Assembly: GCA_031406795.1 (NCBI GenBank)
Contig: JANOHV010000151.1
Coordinates: forward strand, 8,365 to 72,364
Length of the DNA stretch: 64,000 nucleotides
Origin: DATDCY01 sp031406795 [NCBI: Candidatus Rokuibacteriota bacterium]
GTDB lineage: Bacteria > JAUVQV01
Direction: 5' to 3'
This document shows, piece by piece, positions 8,169 through 18,000 of this stretch. Under the pieces are notes generated by a model. That model saw only the letters and a program-made list of their open reading frames with translations. It was not told where the DNA came from and searched no databases. Both the position numbers and the translations under genes were made by a program. Positions within the stretch are counted from its first letter, which is position 1; the number at the start of each line of letters is the position of its first letter.

Positions 8169-9130
8169 CGCTCCTCCTTGAAGCGCCGGTGCGCCCAGAG
8201 GATGAGCAGGAGCACGCCGAAACTCCCCGCCGAGACCAGATAGAAGAGACCCTCTCTGAGGTGCAGCTCGGCCGCGAGCCTGAGAAAGCCGAGAAAGCCG
8301 GCGACGACGCCCTGGGCGAAGTAATCGGAGCGCCCGGCGCGGAAGGCCAGCGCGATGGTCGCCGCGGCGAGAGCCGCGAGCGTGGCGAGCCACGCGACGT
8401 CGAGGTGCCCGTAGCCCGCGTACGCGCCGGCGACCGCCGCCCCGAGCAGCAGCAGCAGGCCGAGATTCCCGAATGCGGGTTCGAAGTGCGCCTTGCGCCC
8501 GGTGCGTTTGCAAAGGATTCCGAAGCCGAAGAAGAACGCGCCGACGACCAGCGCGTTGACGCGGATTGCCGCCTCGTGTTGCCCGAACGGCACGCCGCCC
8601 GGGAAGGAAAGCGCGACGCCGCGCCAGGCCGCGAACGACGCCAGCGCGAGCGAGAGCACGGCGCGCGAATCGTAGCGGAACGCGAAGGCGAGCTGGAGCA
8701 GCGAGAGTACGAAGAGGTGCCAGGGCCAGTTCTGGCCGAGGAGCTTGTACTGCGTCTCGAAATAGCCGAGATCGGTCCCGATCAGCAGCACACCGAGGAG
8801 CAGGACGTAATCGAAGCCGAGCGTCGGCGAGATAACCGGGCCCCAGGAGAAGGGCGCCGCGACGTGCACGACATACCAGAGACAGAGCGCGGCGGCGAGC
8901 CCGATGCCGGCGCCGATCGTCACCGGGCCGAGCTGCGCGAGGTTCTCCTTGACCAGAATGCCGGCGCCGGCGGCGGCCATCGTGACCCCGGCCCACAGGG
9001 CGAGCTGCAGCTCGACGCGCACCGAAACCAGCTCGCCCCGCGCGACGCGCCCGAAGAAGCCGGCCTGGACGTCGTTGAGAATGCCCCGCGCCCGCAGATG
9101 GCCGATGAACGCAAGCAGGTTGCTGTTCAT
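8165..9130 (-). CDS. Multi-pass membrane protein, DUF2157-like
   Basis: A 321-residue integral membrane protein. After a soluble helical start it has about nine hydrophobic helices and a basic C-terminus (WAHRRFKEER). It is the first gene of a two-gene unit, overlapping the next by ATGA. I recognise no catalytic motif. The partner is also a membrane protein with a DUF2157-style soluble leader. Confidence 0.65.
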   Translation of the reverse strand: MNSNLLAFIGHLRARGILNDVQAGFFGRVARGELVSVRVELQLALWAGVTMAAAGAGILVKENLAQLGPVTIGAGIGLAAALCLWYVVHVAAPFSWGPVISPTLGFDYVLLLGVLLIGTDLGYFETQYKLLGQNWPWHLFVLSLLQLAFAFRYDSRAVLSLALASFAAWRGVALSFPGGVPFGQHEAAIRVNALVVGAFFFGFGILCKRTGRKAHFEPAFGNLGLLLLLGAAVAGAYAGYGHLDVAWLATLAALAAATIALAFRAGRSDYFAQGVVAGFLGFLRLAAELHLREGLFYLVSAGSFGVLLLILWAHRRFKEER

Positions 9131-9165
9131 CCGGGCATCATAGCATCCCCGGCGCTTGCGGCTTC

Positions 9166-9182
9166 GGCGGGGCGCCCCCGCC
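9166..9182 (-). terminator. GC-rich hairpin after the distal multihaem gene
   Basis: GGCGGGG and CCCCGCC arms with a three-base loop lie between the cytochrome stop (9239) and the next gene's start (9130). An almost identical hairpin occurs at 10557-10573 inside the pseudogene end, so this may be a repeated terminator type. Confidence 0.45.
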
Positions 9183-9238
9183 GTGCATTCCCGGCTCGAT
9201 GTCGAACCGGAGTCTCTTCAATCCCTCCGAAGCCGACT

Positions 9239-10510
9239 TCAGATCGGTCCGCCAACCCCGTGACAGAGGGTGATATTGAAGCAACCAGGCGTACCGGGGT
9301 TCGACTGGTGGCAGCGGGCGCAGACCGGGGCGTTCGCCTGGTCTGTCGACTTGTGACGGCTCACGCGCCAGCCGGCGCTGGCGTGCGGGGCACTCCAGCC
9401 GTGACAGCCGATATTAACGTGACAGGTCTGGATGGACGACCCGCCATCGAGAAAGAGCCCGTGACAGGTCTGGCAATTCGCGAACCCGGGGGAAGCCGCC
9501 TTGGCGGCAGCGCCGTGCTGACTCCCGGCCGACCAGCCTGCGGGGTGGCAGGCGCCGGTGATATGTGCGGCGGTGACGGCGAAACAACTGGGCGTGCCCT
9601 TGCCGGCGTGGCAGCCGGCGCATTCGGCGGCCGCGCTCTGGTTCGTCCGCCGATGCAAGGTGCGCCAGCCCGCGGGGTGGCGACCGCTCCTGACGCCGTG
9701 GCAGAGCGTGCTGTTGAAGCAACCGGGCGTGCCGGCGCTCGATTGGTGGCAGCCGGCGCACGTCGAGGCCTGGCCCTGGTCAGCTTCGGGGTGAGATCGG
9801 AGCCAGCCTCCGGGGTGCGGGCTCTTGGCGCCATGGCAGAGGGTGTTGTTGAAGCAGCCGGGCGCGCCGGGATTCGACCGATGGCAGCCGACGCAGACGG
9901 CGGCCTCACCCTGGTCCGTCCGGGGATGGCTTTGCAGCCAACCCGCGGGGTGGTAGCTTTTCGCTCCATGGCAGAGGGTGTTGTTGAAGCAGCCGGGCGC
10001 ACCGGCGTTCGTCTGGTGACAGCCGGTGCAGGCGGAAGCCTGATTCTGGTTCGTCCTGGAATGGCTGCGGAGCCAATCCGCGGGGTGGTCGGACTTGGGC
10101 CCGTGGCAGAGACTGTTGTCGAAACAGTTGGGGACCCGATTGTTGCCCTTGTTGTCGTGGCAGACGGCGCACTCGGCGGCCCTGGAGCGATCCGCCGCGT
10201 GCTGCGCACGCCAGTCCGCGCCGGCGGGATGCCCATCGGGACCGCCCGGGTGGCAGGCCTGGCCGTCGCGGGAGGTCGAATAGCAGCTGAGCGTCGCGAT
10301 GCCGCCGCGCAAATCGTCGCCATGGCACTCGGCGCACGACGCGGCCCCGGAGTTGCGGTACTCGGCGGAGTGCTTCGGGAAGAAATCCTCCGGGTGTCCC
10401 CCATCCGGGTCGAACGGTGCGCCGTGCTTTTTCGAGCAGCCGACCACGAGCACCGCAAGAAGCGCCCAGCCGATCGTCAGTGCCCGGGAACTCCGCTTTG
10501 AATGTGACAT
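9239..10510 (-). CDS. Multihaem c-type cytochrome lipoprotein with alternating CXXCH and CX5CH motifs (paralogue 1)
   Basis: A 423-residue exported lipoprotein (lipobox VLVVGC followed by SKKHG). The body is tandem units of about 45 residues, each with a CXXCH motif and then PGCFNNTLCHG or a similar block. I count eight CXXCH motifs, six CX5CH motifs and two longer Cys-x9/x11-CH spacings, so up to 16 possible haems if all bind. It is 70-80% alike by eye to the gene at 11830-13089. ATG 10510 follows AGGAGG; a GTG three codons earlier lacks that spacing. It probably acts in periplasmic or outer-surface electron transfer. Haem attachment at CX5CH is unproven. Confidence 0.85.
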   Translation of the reverse strand: MSHSKRSSRALTIGWALLAVLVVGCSKKHGAPFDPDGGHPEDFFPKHSAEYRNSGAASCAECHGDDLRGGIATLSCYSTSRDGQACHPGGPDGHPAGADWRAQHAADRSRAAECAVCHDNKGNNRVPNCFDNSLCHGPKSDHPADWLRSHSRTNQNQASACTGCHQTNAGAPGCFNNTLCHGAKSYHPAGWLQSHPRTDQGEAAVCVGCHRSNPGAPGCFNNTLCHGAKSPHPGGWLRSHPEADQGQASTCAGCHQSSAGTPGCFNSTLCHGVRSGRHPAGWRTLHRRTNQSAAAECAGCHAGKGTPSCFAVTAAHITGACHPAGWSAGSQHGAAAKAASPGFANCQTCHGLFLDGGSSIQTCHVNIGCHGWSAPHASAGWRVSRHKSTDQANAPVCARCHQSNPGTPGCFNITLCHGVGGPI

Positions 10511-10547
10511 ATACAGCACCTCCTGTGTTCTGATGCCGCGTCGGCGC

Positions 10548-10855
10548 TCAGGGTTTCGGCGGGGCGCCCCCGCCGCGCAAAATCGGGAAAATCACGGAGA
10601 TGTCCCGGTCTTCGAGCCCGTGCGCGAACGAGAGCGCGAAGAGCTCCTTCACCGCCGCCGCCGTGAAGAGGGGCCGGTGCAGCGGCGAACGCGTCCTCCT
10701 CGCCGCTGACGAACACCGCGAGCTCCCCCGCCGAGAGGCTCGGCTTTCTCGGGGGTGCGATTCCAGATCAGCAAAGGGTGTCCGGCGGCGGCCAGGCGCC
10801 CGGCGACAACGCTGCCGAGGGCGCCGAGCCCGATGAAACCGATCGTCTCCTTCAT
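10548..10855 (-). pseudogene. Remnant of a 3-hydroxyisobutyrate dehydrogenase-family gene
   Basis: The first ~40 residues form a clear Rossmann start (GFIGLGALGSVVAGRLAAAG, then WNRTPEKAEPL). They are joined out of frame to a piece reading GELAVFVSGEEDAF and then VKELFALSFAHGLEDRD from the catalytic half. The middle and end of a ~290-residue enzyme are gone. It sits inside the cytochrome cluster and is almost certainly nonfunctional. Confidence 0.75.
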
Positions 10856-10922
10856 GCCACGGCCTTTCTCATTCGGGGGCGGAGTGCGCGCCGCGAGCTT
10901 CAGCGGCGACGACGCCCTGCCT

Positions 10923-11642
10923 TCACTTGACGATGTCGTAGAGGAATTTCTTGTTCATGCTCGCGTGGGGATTGTGGCAGAGATAACAGACCCGGCTGCG
11001 CGACTTCTCGACGTGATCGAGACTCCCGGGCTGGTCGTGGCAGGCGCTGCACATCGTCCTGGCGTCGTCGACCGTCAGCGCGGGCCAGCTGGACCCGTGG
11101 GGTTCGTGGCAGACAACGCACTTGCCGGCGGCGAGCGGACCATGAACATAGGGGTAGATCATCGCCAGCTTGCGGTGGCAGGACTTGCAGGTCTCGGACT
11201 CCGCATTTACCGCCGGGCGGCGCACGCCGGCATGACACTCGGCGCAGCGACCCTCCAGTACCGGCACGTGGTAGCGGTAGGGGGCCCGTCCCCGGCCACC
11301 CGAGCCGTAGATGAAAGTGAGTTTCGCGTCGAGTTCGCCGACCCGCGCATCCAGGGTGTGGGGTCCCGGACCCGGGGTGAGCTTGGCCGAGAAGGTGTCT
11401 CCGAGACGCGTGATGTCGACCACCGGGGCTCCGTCGAGAAGCAGATTCACGAAACCGGCGCCCGTGGGAATCCGTCCGGCCACGACCACCGTGCCCGCGG
11501 GAATGAACGCCCCCGCCGCGGGCATGACGAACTCGATCGCCCCGCCGGGCGGCACTGCGGTGTCGGCGGCACGTGAGACCCCGGCGACGACGAAAGCGGC
11601 CACCAGAGCGATGGGGGCGAAAACGCGAAAATATAAATGCAT
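10923..11642 (-). CDS. Five-haem c-type cytochrome with N-terminal Ig-like domain
   Basis: About 239 residues with a signal peptide, a beta-rich Ig-like region (residues ~30-115) and five CXXCH motifs (CAECH, CKSCH, CVVCH, CSACH, CYLCH) in the last 110 residues. The pattern resembles doubled-CXXCH cytochromes. It ends at FLYDIVK with no anchor. ATG 11642 is chosen, but no strong Shine-Dalgarno is present and GTG 11660 is possible. It is separated from the cytochrome gene upstream by a hairpin, so it may have its own transcript. Confidence 0.85.
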   Translation of the reverse strand: MHLYFRVFAPIALVAAFVVAGVSRAADTAVPPGGAIEFVMPAAGAFIPAGTVVVAGRIPTGAGFVNLLLDGAPVVDITRLGDTFSAKLTPGPGPHTLDARVGELDAKLTFIYGSGGRGRAPYRYHVPVLEGRCAECHAGVRRPAVNAESETCKSCHRKLAMIYPYVHGPLAAGKCVVCHEPHGSSWPALTVDDARTMCSACHDQPGSLDHVEKSRSRVCYLCHNPHASMNKKFLYDIVK

Positions 11643-11763
11643 ATTCTTATTATAGACCACTGCGGACTATTGATTCGTGCGTTCCGTGACAGCCGGCCGA
11701 CCGCAGGTCCGAGCGGGTGCTCGGAAGATAAGAATCCTTGCGCTGCAGTTTCCGGAGCAAACC

Positions 11764-11790
11764 GGAGCCGGGCCGCCATGGCCCGGCTCC
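11764..11790 (-). terminator. Strong hairpin after the second multihaem gene
   Basis: GGAGCCGGGCC and GGCCCGGCTCC form an 11-bp perfect stem with a five-base loop, 40 bp downstream of the stop at 11830. The bases after it on the minus strand (GGTTTGC) are only weakly U-rich. Confidence 0.6.
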
Positions 11791-11829
11791 GCTCTTCAAC
11801 CTCTTCGAAGCCGTTTTCAGGTCAATCCG

Positions 11830-13089
11830 TCAATCCCCGTGACAGAGCGTGCTGTTGAAACAGCCGGGTGTGCCGACGTTCGACTGGTGACATCGGGCGC
11901 AGACCGGCGCATTCCCCTGGCTGGTCGTCTGATGTCGGCCGCCGCCGCCGCGCCAGCCGACGCTGGCGTGCGGGGCGCTCCAGCCGTGACAGCCGACATT
12001 GGCGAGACAGGTCTGATTGGCCGATCCGCCATCCAGCCCAGGCCCGTGACAGGACTGGCAGTTCCCGAATCCAGGGGACAACGCCTTGGCAGCGGCGCCG
12101 TGCTGAGTCCCCGCCGACCAGCCCACGGGGTGGCCGACACCTGCGCCATGGCAGGCAGAGGCGGTGAAGCAACTGGGCGTGCCCTTTTCAGGGTGACAAG
12201 CGGCGCAGCCCGTTGCCGCGCTCTGGGTCGTGCTCTGGTGTGTGGTGCGCCAGCCCGCGGGGTGCTGCGCGCTTTTCACGCCGTGGCAGAGGGTACTGTT
12301 GAAGCAGCCGGGCGTGCCGGCGTTCAATCGGTGGCAGCCGGCGCAGGTGGAAGCCTGGCCCTGGTCCGTTGCGGAGTGGGATTGCAGCCAGCCCGCAGGG
12401 TGCGAACTCTTGGTGCCGTGGCAGAGCGTGTTGTTGAAACAACCGGGCGCGCCGGCGTTGGTCAGGTGGCAGCCGGCGCAGACGGAAGCCTGGTTCTGGT
12501 TCGTTCCCGTGTGGGATTGCAGCCAGCCCGCAGGGTGCGAACTCTTGGTGCCGTGGCAGAGGGTGTTGTTGAAACAGCCGGGCGTGCCGGCGTTCGTCTG
12601 GTGGCAGGCGGCGCAGTTCGAGGCCAGCGACGGGTTGGTCCCCGCATGGGCGGCTCGCCAACCCGAGGGGTGGCCGGACTTGGGTCCGTGACAGAGGCTG
12701 TTGTCAAAGCAGTTGGGGGCCTGGTTGTTGGCTTTGTTGTCGTGGCAGACGGCGCACTCGGCCGCCTTGGAGGAATCCGCCGAGTGCAGCGCGCGCCAGC
12801 CGGCGGGGTGGCCGCCGGGACCGCCCGGGTGACAGCCCTGGCCGTCGCGGGAGCTCGAATAGCAACTCACCGTCGCGATGCCGCCGAGCAGATCGATCCC
12901 ATGGCACTCGGCGCATGCCCCGCCACCGGAGTTGCGGTACTCGGCGGAGTGGTTCGGAAAGAAGTCTTCCGGGTGCCCTCCATCCGGGTCGAACGGTGCG
13001 CCGTGCTTCTTCGAGCAGCCGACCACGAGCAGCGCGAGCAGCGCACAGCCGATCGCAATCGCCCTGGAACTGCGGCTCACTTGTGACAT
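11830..13089 (-). CDS. Multihaem c-type cytochrome lipoprotein with alternating CXXCH and CX5CH motifs (paralogue 2)
   Basis: A 419-residue lipoprotein (LLVVGC lipobox) with the same repeat plan as the gene at 9239-10510. It has eight CXXCH motifs, seven CX5CH motifs (such as CFNNTLCH, CFTASACH, CLANVGCH) and one Cys-x9-CH. Repeats end in HPAGWLQSH-like linkers. ATG 13089 follows GGGGAGG and overlaps the end of the 5-haem lipoprotein gene by 13 bases, so it is coupled to the porin operon. Likely role: extracellular or outer-membrane electron carrier. Confidence 0.87.
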   Translation of the reverse strand: MSQVSRSSRAIAIGCALLALLVVGCSKKHGAPFDPDGGHPEDFFPNHSAEYRNSGGGACAECHGIDLLGGIATVSCYSSSRDGQGCHPGGPGGHPAGWRALHSADSSKAAECAVCHDNKANNQAPNCFDNSLCHGPKSGHPSGWRAAHAGTNPSLASNCAACHQTNAGTPGCFNNTLCHGTKSSHPAGWLQSHTGTNQNQASVCAGCHLTNAGAPGCFNNTLCHGTKSSHPAGWLQSHSATDQGQASTCAGCHRLNAGTPGCFNSTLCHGVKSAQHPAGWRTTHQSTTQSAATGCAACHPEKGTPSCFTASACHGAGVGHPVGWSAGTQHGAAAKALSPGFGNCQSCHGPGLDGGSANQTCLANVGCHGWSAPHASVGWRGGGGRHQTTSQGNAPVCARCHQSNVGTPGCFNSTLCHGD

Positions 13090-13517
13090 ATGCCACACCT
13101 CCCCACGTTCTTGCGCCCGTGGCAGGGGAAGCAGGAGGCCGGATCGAGCTTCCCGTCGGCCCGGTGCTGGGTCAGGTAGTCCCCGCGGTGCGGCGTGCCC
13201 GAATCGAAGCGGCCCAGGCGCTTGTCGGAGGGCTTGATCTCCTCCTTGTTGCCGTGGCAATCAGCGCAGGACGAAACCTGATGGCACATCTCGCAGGTGC
13301 GCTGGTCCCGCAAGGCGACCGCGCCGTGCGATTTCATCCACCGCGCGTCGTGATCGGAGGCGGCGCTGTCGGCATCGTGGCAGGAAGTGCAGATCGGCGC
13401 GCCCTGCACCTTCTCGGGGTGGACGAAGGCGGCGCTCTTGGGTCCGGCGCACGCCCCGAGCAGCCCCGCCGCCGTCAACAGCAGCGCGGCCGCGAAGACC
13501 ATGGTTGATCGGGTCAT
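13077..13517 (-). CDS. Five-haem c-type cytochrome lipoprotein
   Basis: About 146 residues with a lipobox (GLLGAC) and five CXXCH motifs (CTSCH, CEMCH, CADCH, CFPCH, CGICH). ATG 13517 overlaps the porin stop (TGATG) with AGGAGG upstream; GTG 13520 is an equal alternative. By position it could be the periplasmic haem wire that plugs into the porin, as in porin-cytochrome conduits, though it is short for that role. The downstream multihaem gene overlaps its end. Confidence 0.85.
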   Translation of the reverse strand: MTRSTMVFAAALLLTAAGLLGACAGPKSAAFVHPEKVQGAPICTSCHDADSAASDHDARWMKSHGAVALRDQRTCEMCHQVSSCADCHGNKEEIKPSDKRLGRFDSGTPHRGDYLTQHRADGKLDPASCFPCHGRKNVGRCGICHK

Positions 13518-14782
13518 CACTTGGTGCCTCCTTTCTTGATCGAGGCGTCGTAACGCCAGAGCACGGCGAGGAGCCCCTTGATTTCACGGTCGAATTCGGG
13601 AGTCTCTCCGTACTCGCCCGAGGCCGAAAGCTCGAGGGACTTGCTCAAGGCGTAGCTCAACCCGAGTTTCCCGGTCGTCGCGATCGTCTCGCCGTTGATT
13701 GCGACCCCATACGTCACGTACTCGGCGCCCAAGGAGAGGTGCACGGGGCCGAAGGCTTTTGTCGCGTGTGCGCTGATCTCCTGGTACCGGTCCTCCTCGG
13801 CTTCGCCGTGGACCTGCCGGTAGCCCGCCCCTGCCGTTGCCCCCGATCTGGCCCAGGAGAGACGCGCGCCGTACGTGCTGCCGTCGCTGCCCCCTTCGTC
13901 TGGGGCTCGGAACGCCGCATATTCGCCGGCAATGGTGAAACCAAGGCCGAGGACGATCTCGACCTCGCCGCCGTACCGGTCGTGCTTCGCGTCTTCGATC
14001 GGCAGCAAGGCGCGGTTGAGGGGCTCCTTGAAGTAAGCGGTGTAGTCGGTGGAGGCCCACGTTGCGGTGAGCCGCACCCGCTTCGCGAACGGGCCGAGAA
14101 CAAGCCGATAGTCATGACGGGCCCACTTGCTGTCGGCCACACTGTACAGGGAAGTTCCCGTCAGCTCGACGAGCCGCAGCGGAGCCAGGAAGAGGTCCGA
14201 ACCGGCCTCTTCGCGCACGTCCTCGCCGTCGTTCTGCTCCTTGAGGTAGGAGGCTCCCAGACGATAGAGCCCGGCGCGTCCCTGCGAGATGCGGCCGCCG
14301 TACAGCAGGTCCTTGGAGCGGCCCCCTTCCTCGACCTCGACGGGAACCCCGCCGAAGAACGTCACATCGAACCCTGCCGGCAGATCGCTGCCGAGCATCA
14401 AACCGTCGAAGACTTCGTGGCGTGCCACCCCTGCGGTGAGCGAAACCCGCCCCACGCGGGCTTCGGCGTTGCGTTGCGGCGCGCGCCAGCCCAGGAATGC
14501 GTACTGCAGCTCGCTGTTGCTCTTGCGCCCCAAAGTTTCATCAGCCAGGTCGGCCCTGCCCCAGCCGCCGACCCGCAGGTACACGCCCGGCTGCATGAGG
14601 TCCTCGGCATTGAGGGTCAGATATTCGTAGGGCAGCACATGAGTATTCTCCCCGTCGGTGCCACGCGCGAGAACATAAGTCCGCGACTCGAGCGAGATTT
14701 CCGTTGCCGTCGCCGGGGGCGCGCCGACAGCCAGCGCGGCTCCCAGAAGGGCGAGTGCGGAAAAAGCTGTGACAATCTTCAC
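13517..14782 (-). CDS. Outer-membrane beta-barrel (porin) of a porin-cytochrome cluster
   Basis: About 421 residues with a signal peptide (ending near PPATA) followed by a body of alternating aromatic beta strands typical of a 16-20 strand barrel, for example LYSVADSKWARHDYRLVLG. The C-terminus is not the usual aromatic residue (it ends KKGGTK). It leads an operon of two cytochrome lipoproteins, which suggests a sheath for electron transfer across the outer membrane. GTG 14782 is five bases from AGGAGG; ATG 14785 is only two bases away, so the GTG is preferred. Confidence 0.75.
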   Translation of the reverse strand: MKIVTAFSALALLGAALAVGAPPATATEISLESRTYVLARGTDGENTHVLPYEYLTLNAEDLMQPGVYLRVGGWGRADLADETLGRKSNSELQYAFLGWRAPQRNAEARVGRVSLTAGVARHEVFDGLMLGSDLPAGFDVTFFGGVPVEVEEGGRSKDLLYGGRISQGRAGLYRLGASYLKEQNDGEDVREEAGSDLFLAPLRLVELTGTSLYSVADSKWARHDYRLVLGPFAKRVRLTATWASTDYTAYFKEPLNRALLPIEDAKHDRYGGEVEIVLGLGFTIAGEYAAFRAPDEGGSDGSTYGARLSWARSGATAGAGYRQVHGEAEEDRYQEISAHATKAFGPVHLSLGAEYVTYGVAINGETIATTGKLGLSYALSKSLELSASGEYGETPEFDREIKGLLAVLWRYDASIKKGGTK

Positions 14783-15006
14783 CATGACCTCCTTTCGGTG
14801 CAATCCTGCGTGGTTGAAAAATCCGACATCAGACTTCGTCCTACGGGAGAAACAATACGCCCTCCCGAAACAATAGCAACCCTGGGTGTCAATTTTCCCA
14901 TACGCATAGCCTAGTCACGGCGTCGGGAATGCACTGTGACGCAAATCACTCAGACTGTTCCCGCTCTCGAACGTGACGTCGTGCCGAGGCAGGCGCGTCG
15001 TTGATC

Positions 15007-18000
15007 CTAAACGCCCTGTCGGCACCACTCCCGTGCATTCTGGAAGATCTTCAACCAGGGTGAGGCGGTGAGCGTGCGACGCAGATGCTCGGGCAGCCAA
15101 TGGGCCTGCCAGGGGAGGAAGCAGCGCTCGGGGTGGGGCATCATCGCAAGATGGCGGCCATCCGGGGTCGTGATGGCGGTGATCCCGCCGGGGGAGCCGT
15201 TCGGGTTGAAGGGGTACTGCTCGGTCGGCCGGCCGGCGTCGTCCACGAAGGCCACCGCTGCCAGCCCGTCGTCGAGCACTCTGGCGCGGATCGCGGCATC
15301 CGGGAAGATCAGCCTCCCCTCCCCGTGCGCCACTGGAATCCCGAAGACGAGCCCCTCCATGCCGCGCAGCAGCACCGAGCGGCTCGGGAGGACTCTGACC
15401 GTCGACCAGCGCGACTCGAAGCGTCCCGATGTGTTGTGCACGAAGCGCGGCTGCACCTCGGGGGCGATCCCCCGCCATGGAACCCAGCCGATCAGTCCGA
15501 AGAGCTGGCACCCGTTGCAGATCCCGAGGCTGAAGGTGTCCTCCCGTCCGTAGAAGGCGTCAAACATCGCCGCCAGCCGCTCGTTGAAGCGGATCGTCGC
15601 GGCCCAGCCCTTGGCGCTCTCGGGAACGTCCGCATACGAGAAGCCGCCCACCGCGGCGAGCCCCCGGAAGCCCTCGAGGCTCACCCGGCCGGAGAGCAGG
15701 TCGGTCATGGTCACGTCCCAGGGCTCGAACCCGGCGGCGAAAAAGGCGCCCGCCATCTCGCGGTCGGAGTTGCTCCCCTCTTCGCGAAGAACGGCGACTT
15801 TCGGCTTGCCGGTGGACGCGAGCACCGCCGGCGCGGTCGGCTGCGGGGTGAACGGAAGATGGTAGTTCGGCCCGGGCCGGTCATGGATGGCCCCGCGCTC
15901 GGCCTCGGCGCACGCGGGATTCATCTGGAGACACTCGAGCCGGTAGCTCGTCTCCTCCCAGATGGCGCGCAACGTGCGCATGTTTTCGGCGAGCAGCGCG
16001 GCGCCATTGAGGTGGAAGGCGACGGTCTGCTCCTTGTGGGTCCACCCAAGCAGGACGCAGGGCACCTGCTGCGCGGCGAGCGCCTGGTTGACCTCCTCGA
16101 CGTCCGCGTGCCGGCACTCGATGACCAGCCCGAGCTCCTCGGCGAACAGGGCGGCGATCGGGTCGTCGAGGGCTGAGGAACGCCGTGAGCTCTGCCCCCT
16201 GTTCGTGTTCACCGACACCTCGGCCAGCGGGTGTTCGTGCCCTTCGAGCGCCACGGAGAAGCCGCAATTGCCCGAGAAGGCCATCTCCAGCAACGTCGTG
16301 ACCACCCCGCCGTCGCTGACGTCGTGGCCGGCAAGCACCAGATCCCGCCCGATCAGCCCCTGCACCACCCCGAACGCCCGCCGCACCAGCGCCGGGTCGT
16401 CCATGTCGGGCGGCTCGTTCCCGAGCTGCCCGAAGACCTGCGCCAGCGCCGAGCCCCCCAGCCGCCGCCGCCCCGGGGCGAGATCGACGAGCAGCAACAC
16501 GCTCTCGCCCGGCGCCTTCAGGTCCGGCGTCACGGCCTTCGTGATGTCCGCCATCGTCGCATAGGCGGAAATCACCAGCTGCCGGGGGGACTTCACGGTC
16601 GTCGGCCCCACCTTGGTGGCCATCGAAAGACTGTCCTTGCCGCCGTCGATCGCGATCCCGAGGGCCACCATCGCACCGCGCAGCGCCAGAGCCGCATCGA
16701 CCATGGCCGCCCCCTCGCCGGCGAGCTTCGGCGCCCACATCCAGTTGCCCGAGCACTTGACGCTCTCGATACCGTCGATCTTTGCGAAGACCAGGTTCGT
16801 CAGCGCCTCGCCGACGGCCATCCGCGCCCCCGCCGCCGGGGAGACGAGCAACTTGATCGGCTGCTCCCCGATCGCGGTGGCGGCGCCGCTGAGCCCGAAG
16901 TGGCTCTGCGCGATCACCGCGACGTCCGCGACCGTGGCCTGCAGTGGCCCGCAACACTGCTGGCGCGCGATCAGCCCCGTCACGCTGCGGTCGACCTTGT
17001 TCGTCAAGAAGCGCTTGGAGCCCACCGCGAGCAGCCGCAGCACCCGCTCGAGCGCGGCGCGCACCGTGAGGTTCGCGGGCAGCGCCAGCGGCTCGAGCTT
17101 CAGGTCGATCCGCCGGTCCTCGAAAGTCTTCTGCGGGATGTTGCCGAGTACCTCGGCCAGGTCCAAGTCCTCCGGCGTGCTGCCGTCGCGGGAGTCCTCC
17201 ACCACGAAGCGCTGATCGCCGGTGACCTCGCCGAGGTTCTCGCAGCCAACCTTCTCACGCTCGCAGATCGCCTCGAAGCGCGGCAGGTTCGCCGCGCGCA
17301 CCAGCAGGCCGTTGCGCTCCTGGTACTCGGCCACCCAGATTTCCAGCACGCTCATCGTCGGGTCGCCCACCCGGATGCGCCTGACGTCGACGCGTCCCCC
17401 GGTCTTCTCGACCAGCTCCTTCAGCACGTTGCCCGGCCCCCCCGCGCCCTGGTCGTGGATGACCTCGATCAGGCTCGCCGCGCCCATCTCGTTGCAGGCG
17501 CGGATCACGCGGTTCATCTTCTGCTCCATCTCGGCGTCGCCGCGCTGCACCGCGTTGAAGTCCAGTTCGGCGACGTTCTGCCCCTGGAGCATTGAGGACG
17601 CCGCCCCGCCGCCGAAGCCCACCCGGTAGGCGGGCCCGCCGATCTGCAGGATGCGCATCCCCTTTTCGGGCTCGGCTTTCGCAATGTGCCGCTCGTCGAT
17701 CTGACCGATGCCGCCGGCGAACATGATCGGCTTCAGATACGCCCAGCGCTCACCCGAGGGCAGCACCAGATCGAAGCTGCGCGTGAACCCCTGGATCAGC
17801 GGCTCGCCGAACTTGTTGCCGTAATCCGAGGCGCCGTTGGACGCTTCGATCTCGATCGCCAGCGCCCGTGCCAGATTGCCCGGGTACTCGAGACCCGGCG
17901 TCTCCCAGGGCTGCTCGTAGCCGGGGATGTGCAGATTCGCGACACAGTAAGCGGCGGTCCCCGCGACGACGAAGCCGCCGCGGCCCGTGCCCTGCACGTC

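Noticed and set aside
9239-13089. Regular ~135-bp DNA repeats that could be taken for a CRISPR array
   Set aside because: They are in-frame coding repeats of multihaem cytochromes, too long and too divergent for CRISPR repeats and without spacers.
14874-14893. TTGACACCCAGGGTTGCT upstream of the porin as a sigma-54 promoter
   Set aside because: The spacing between the TGACAC and TTGC boxes is one base too long and the -24 GG is not intact.
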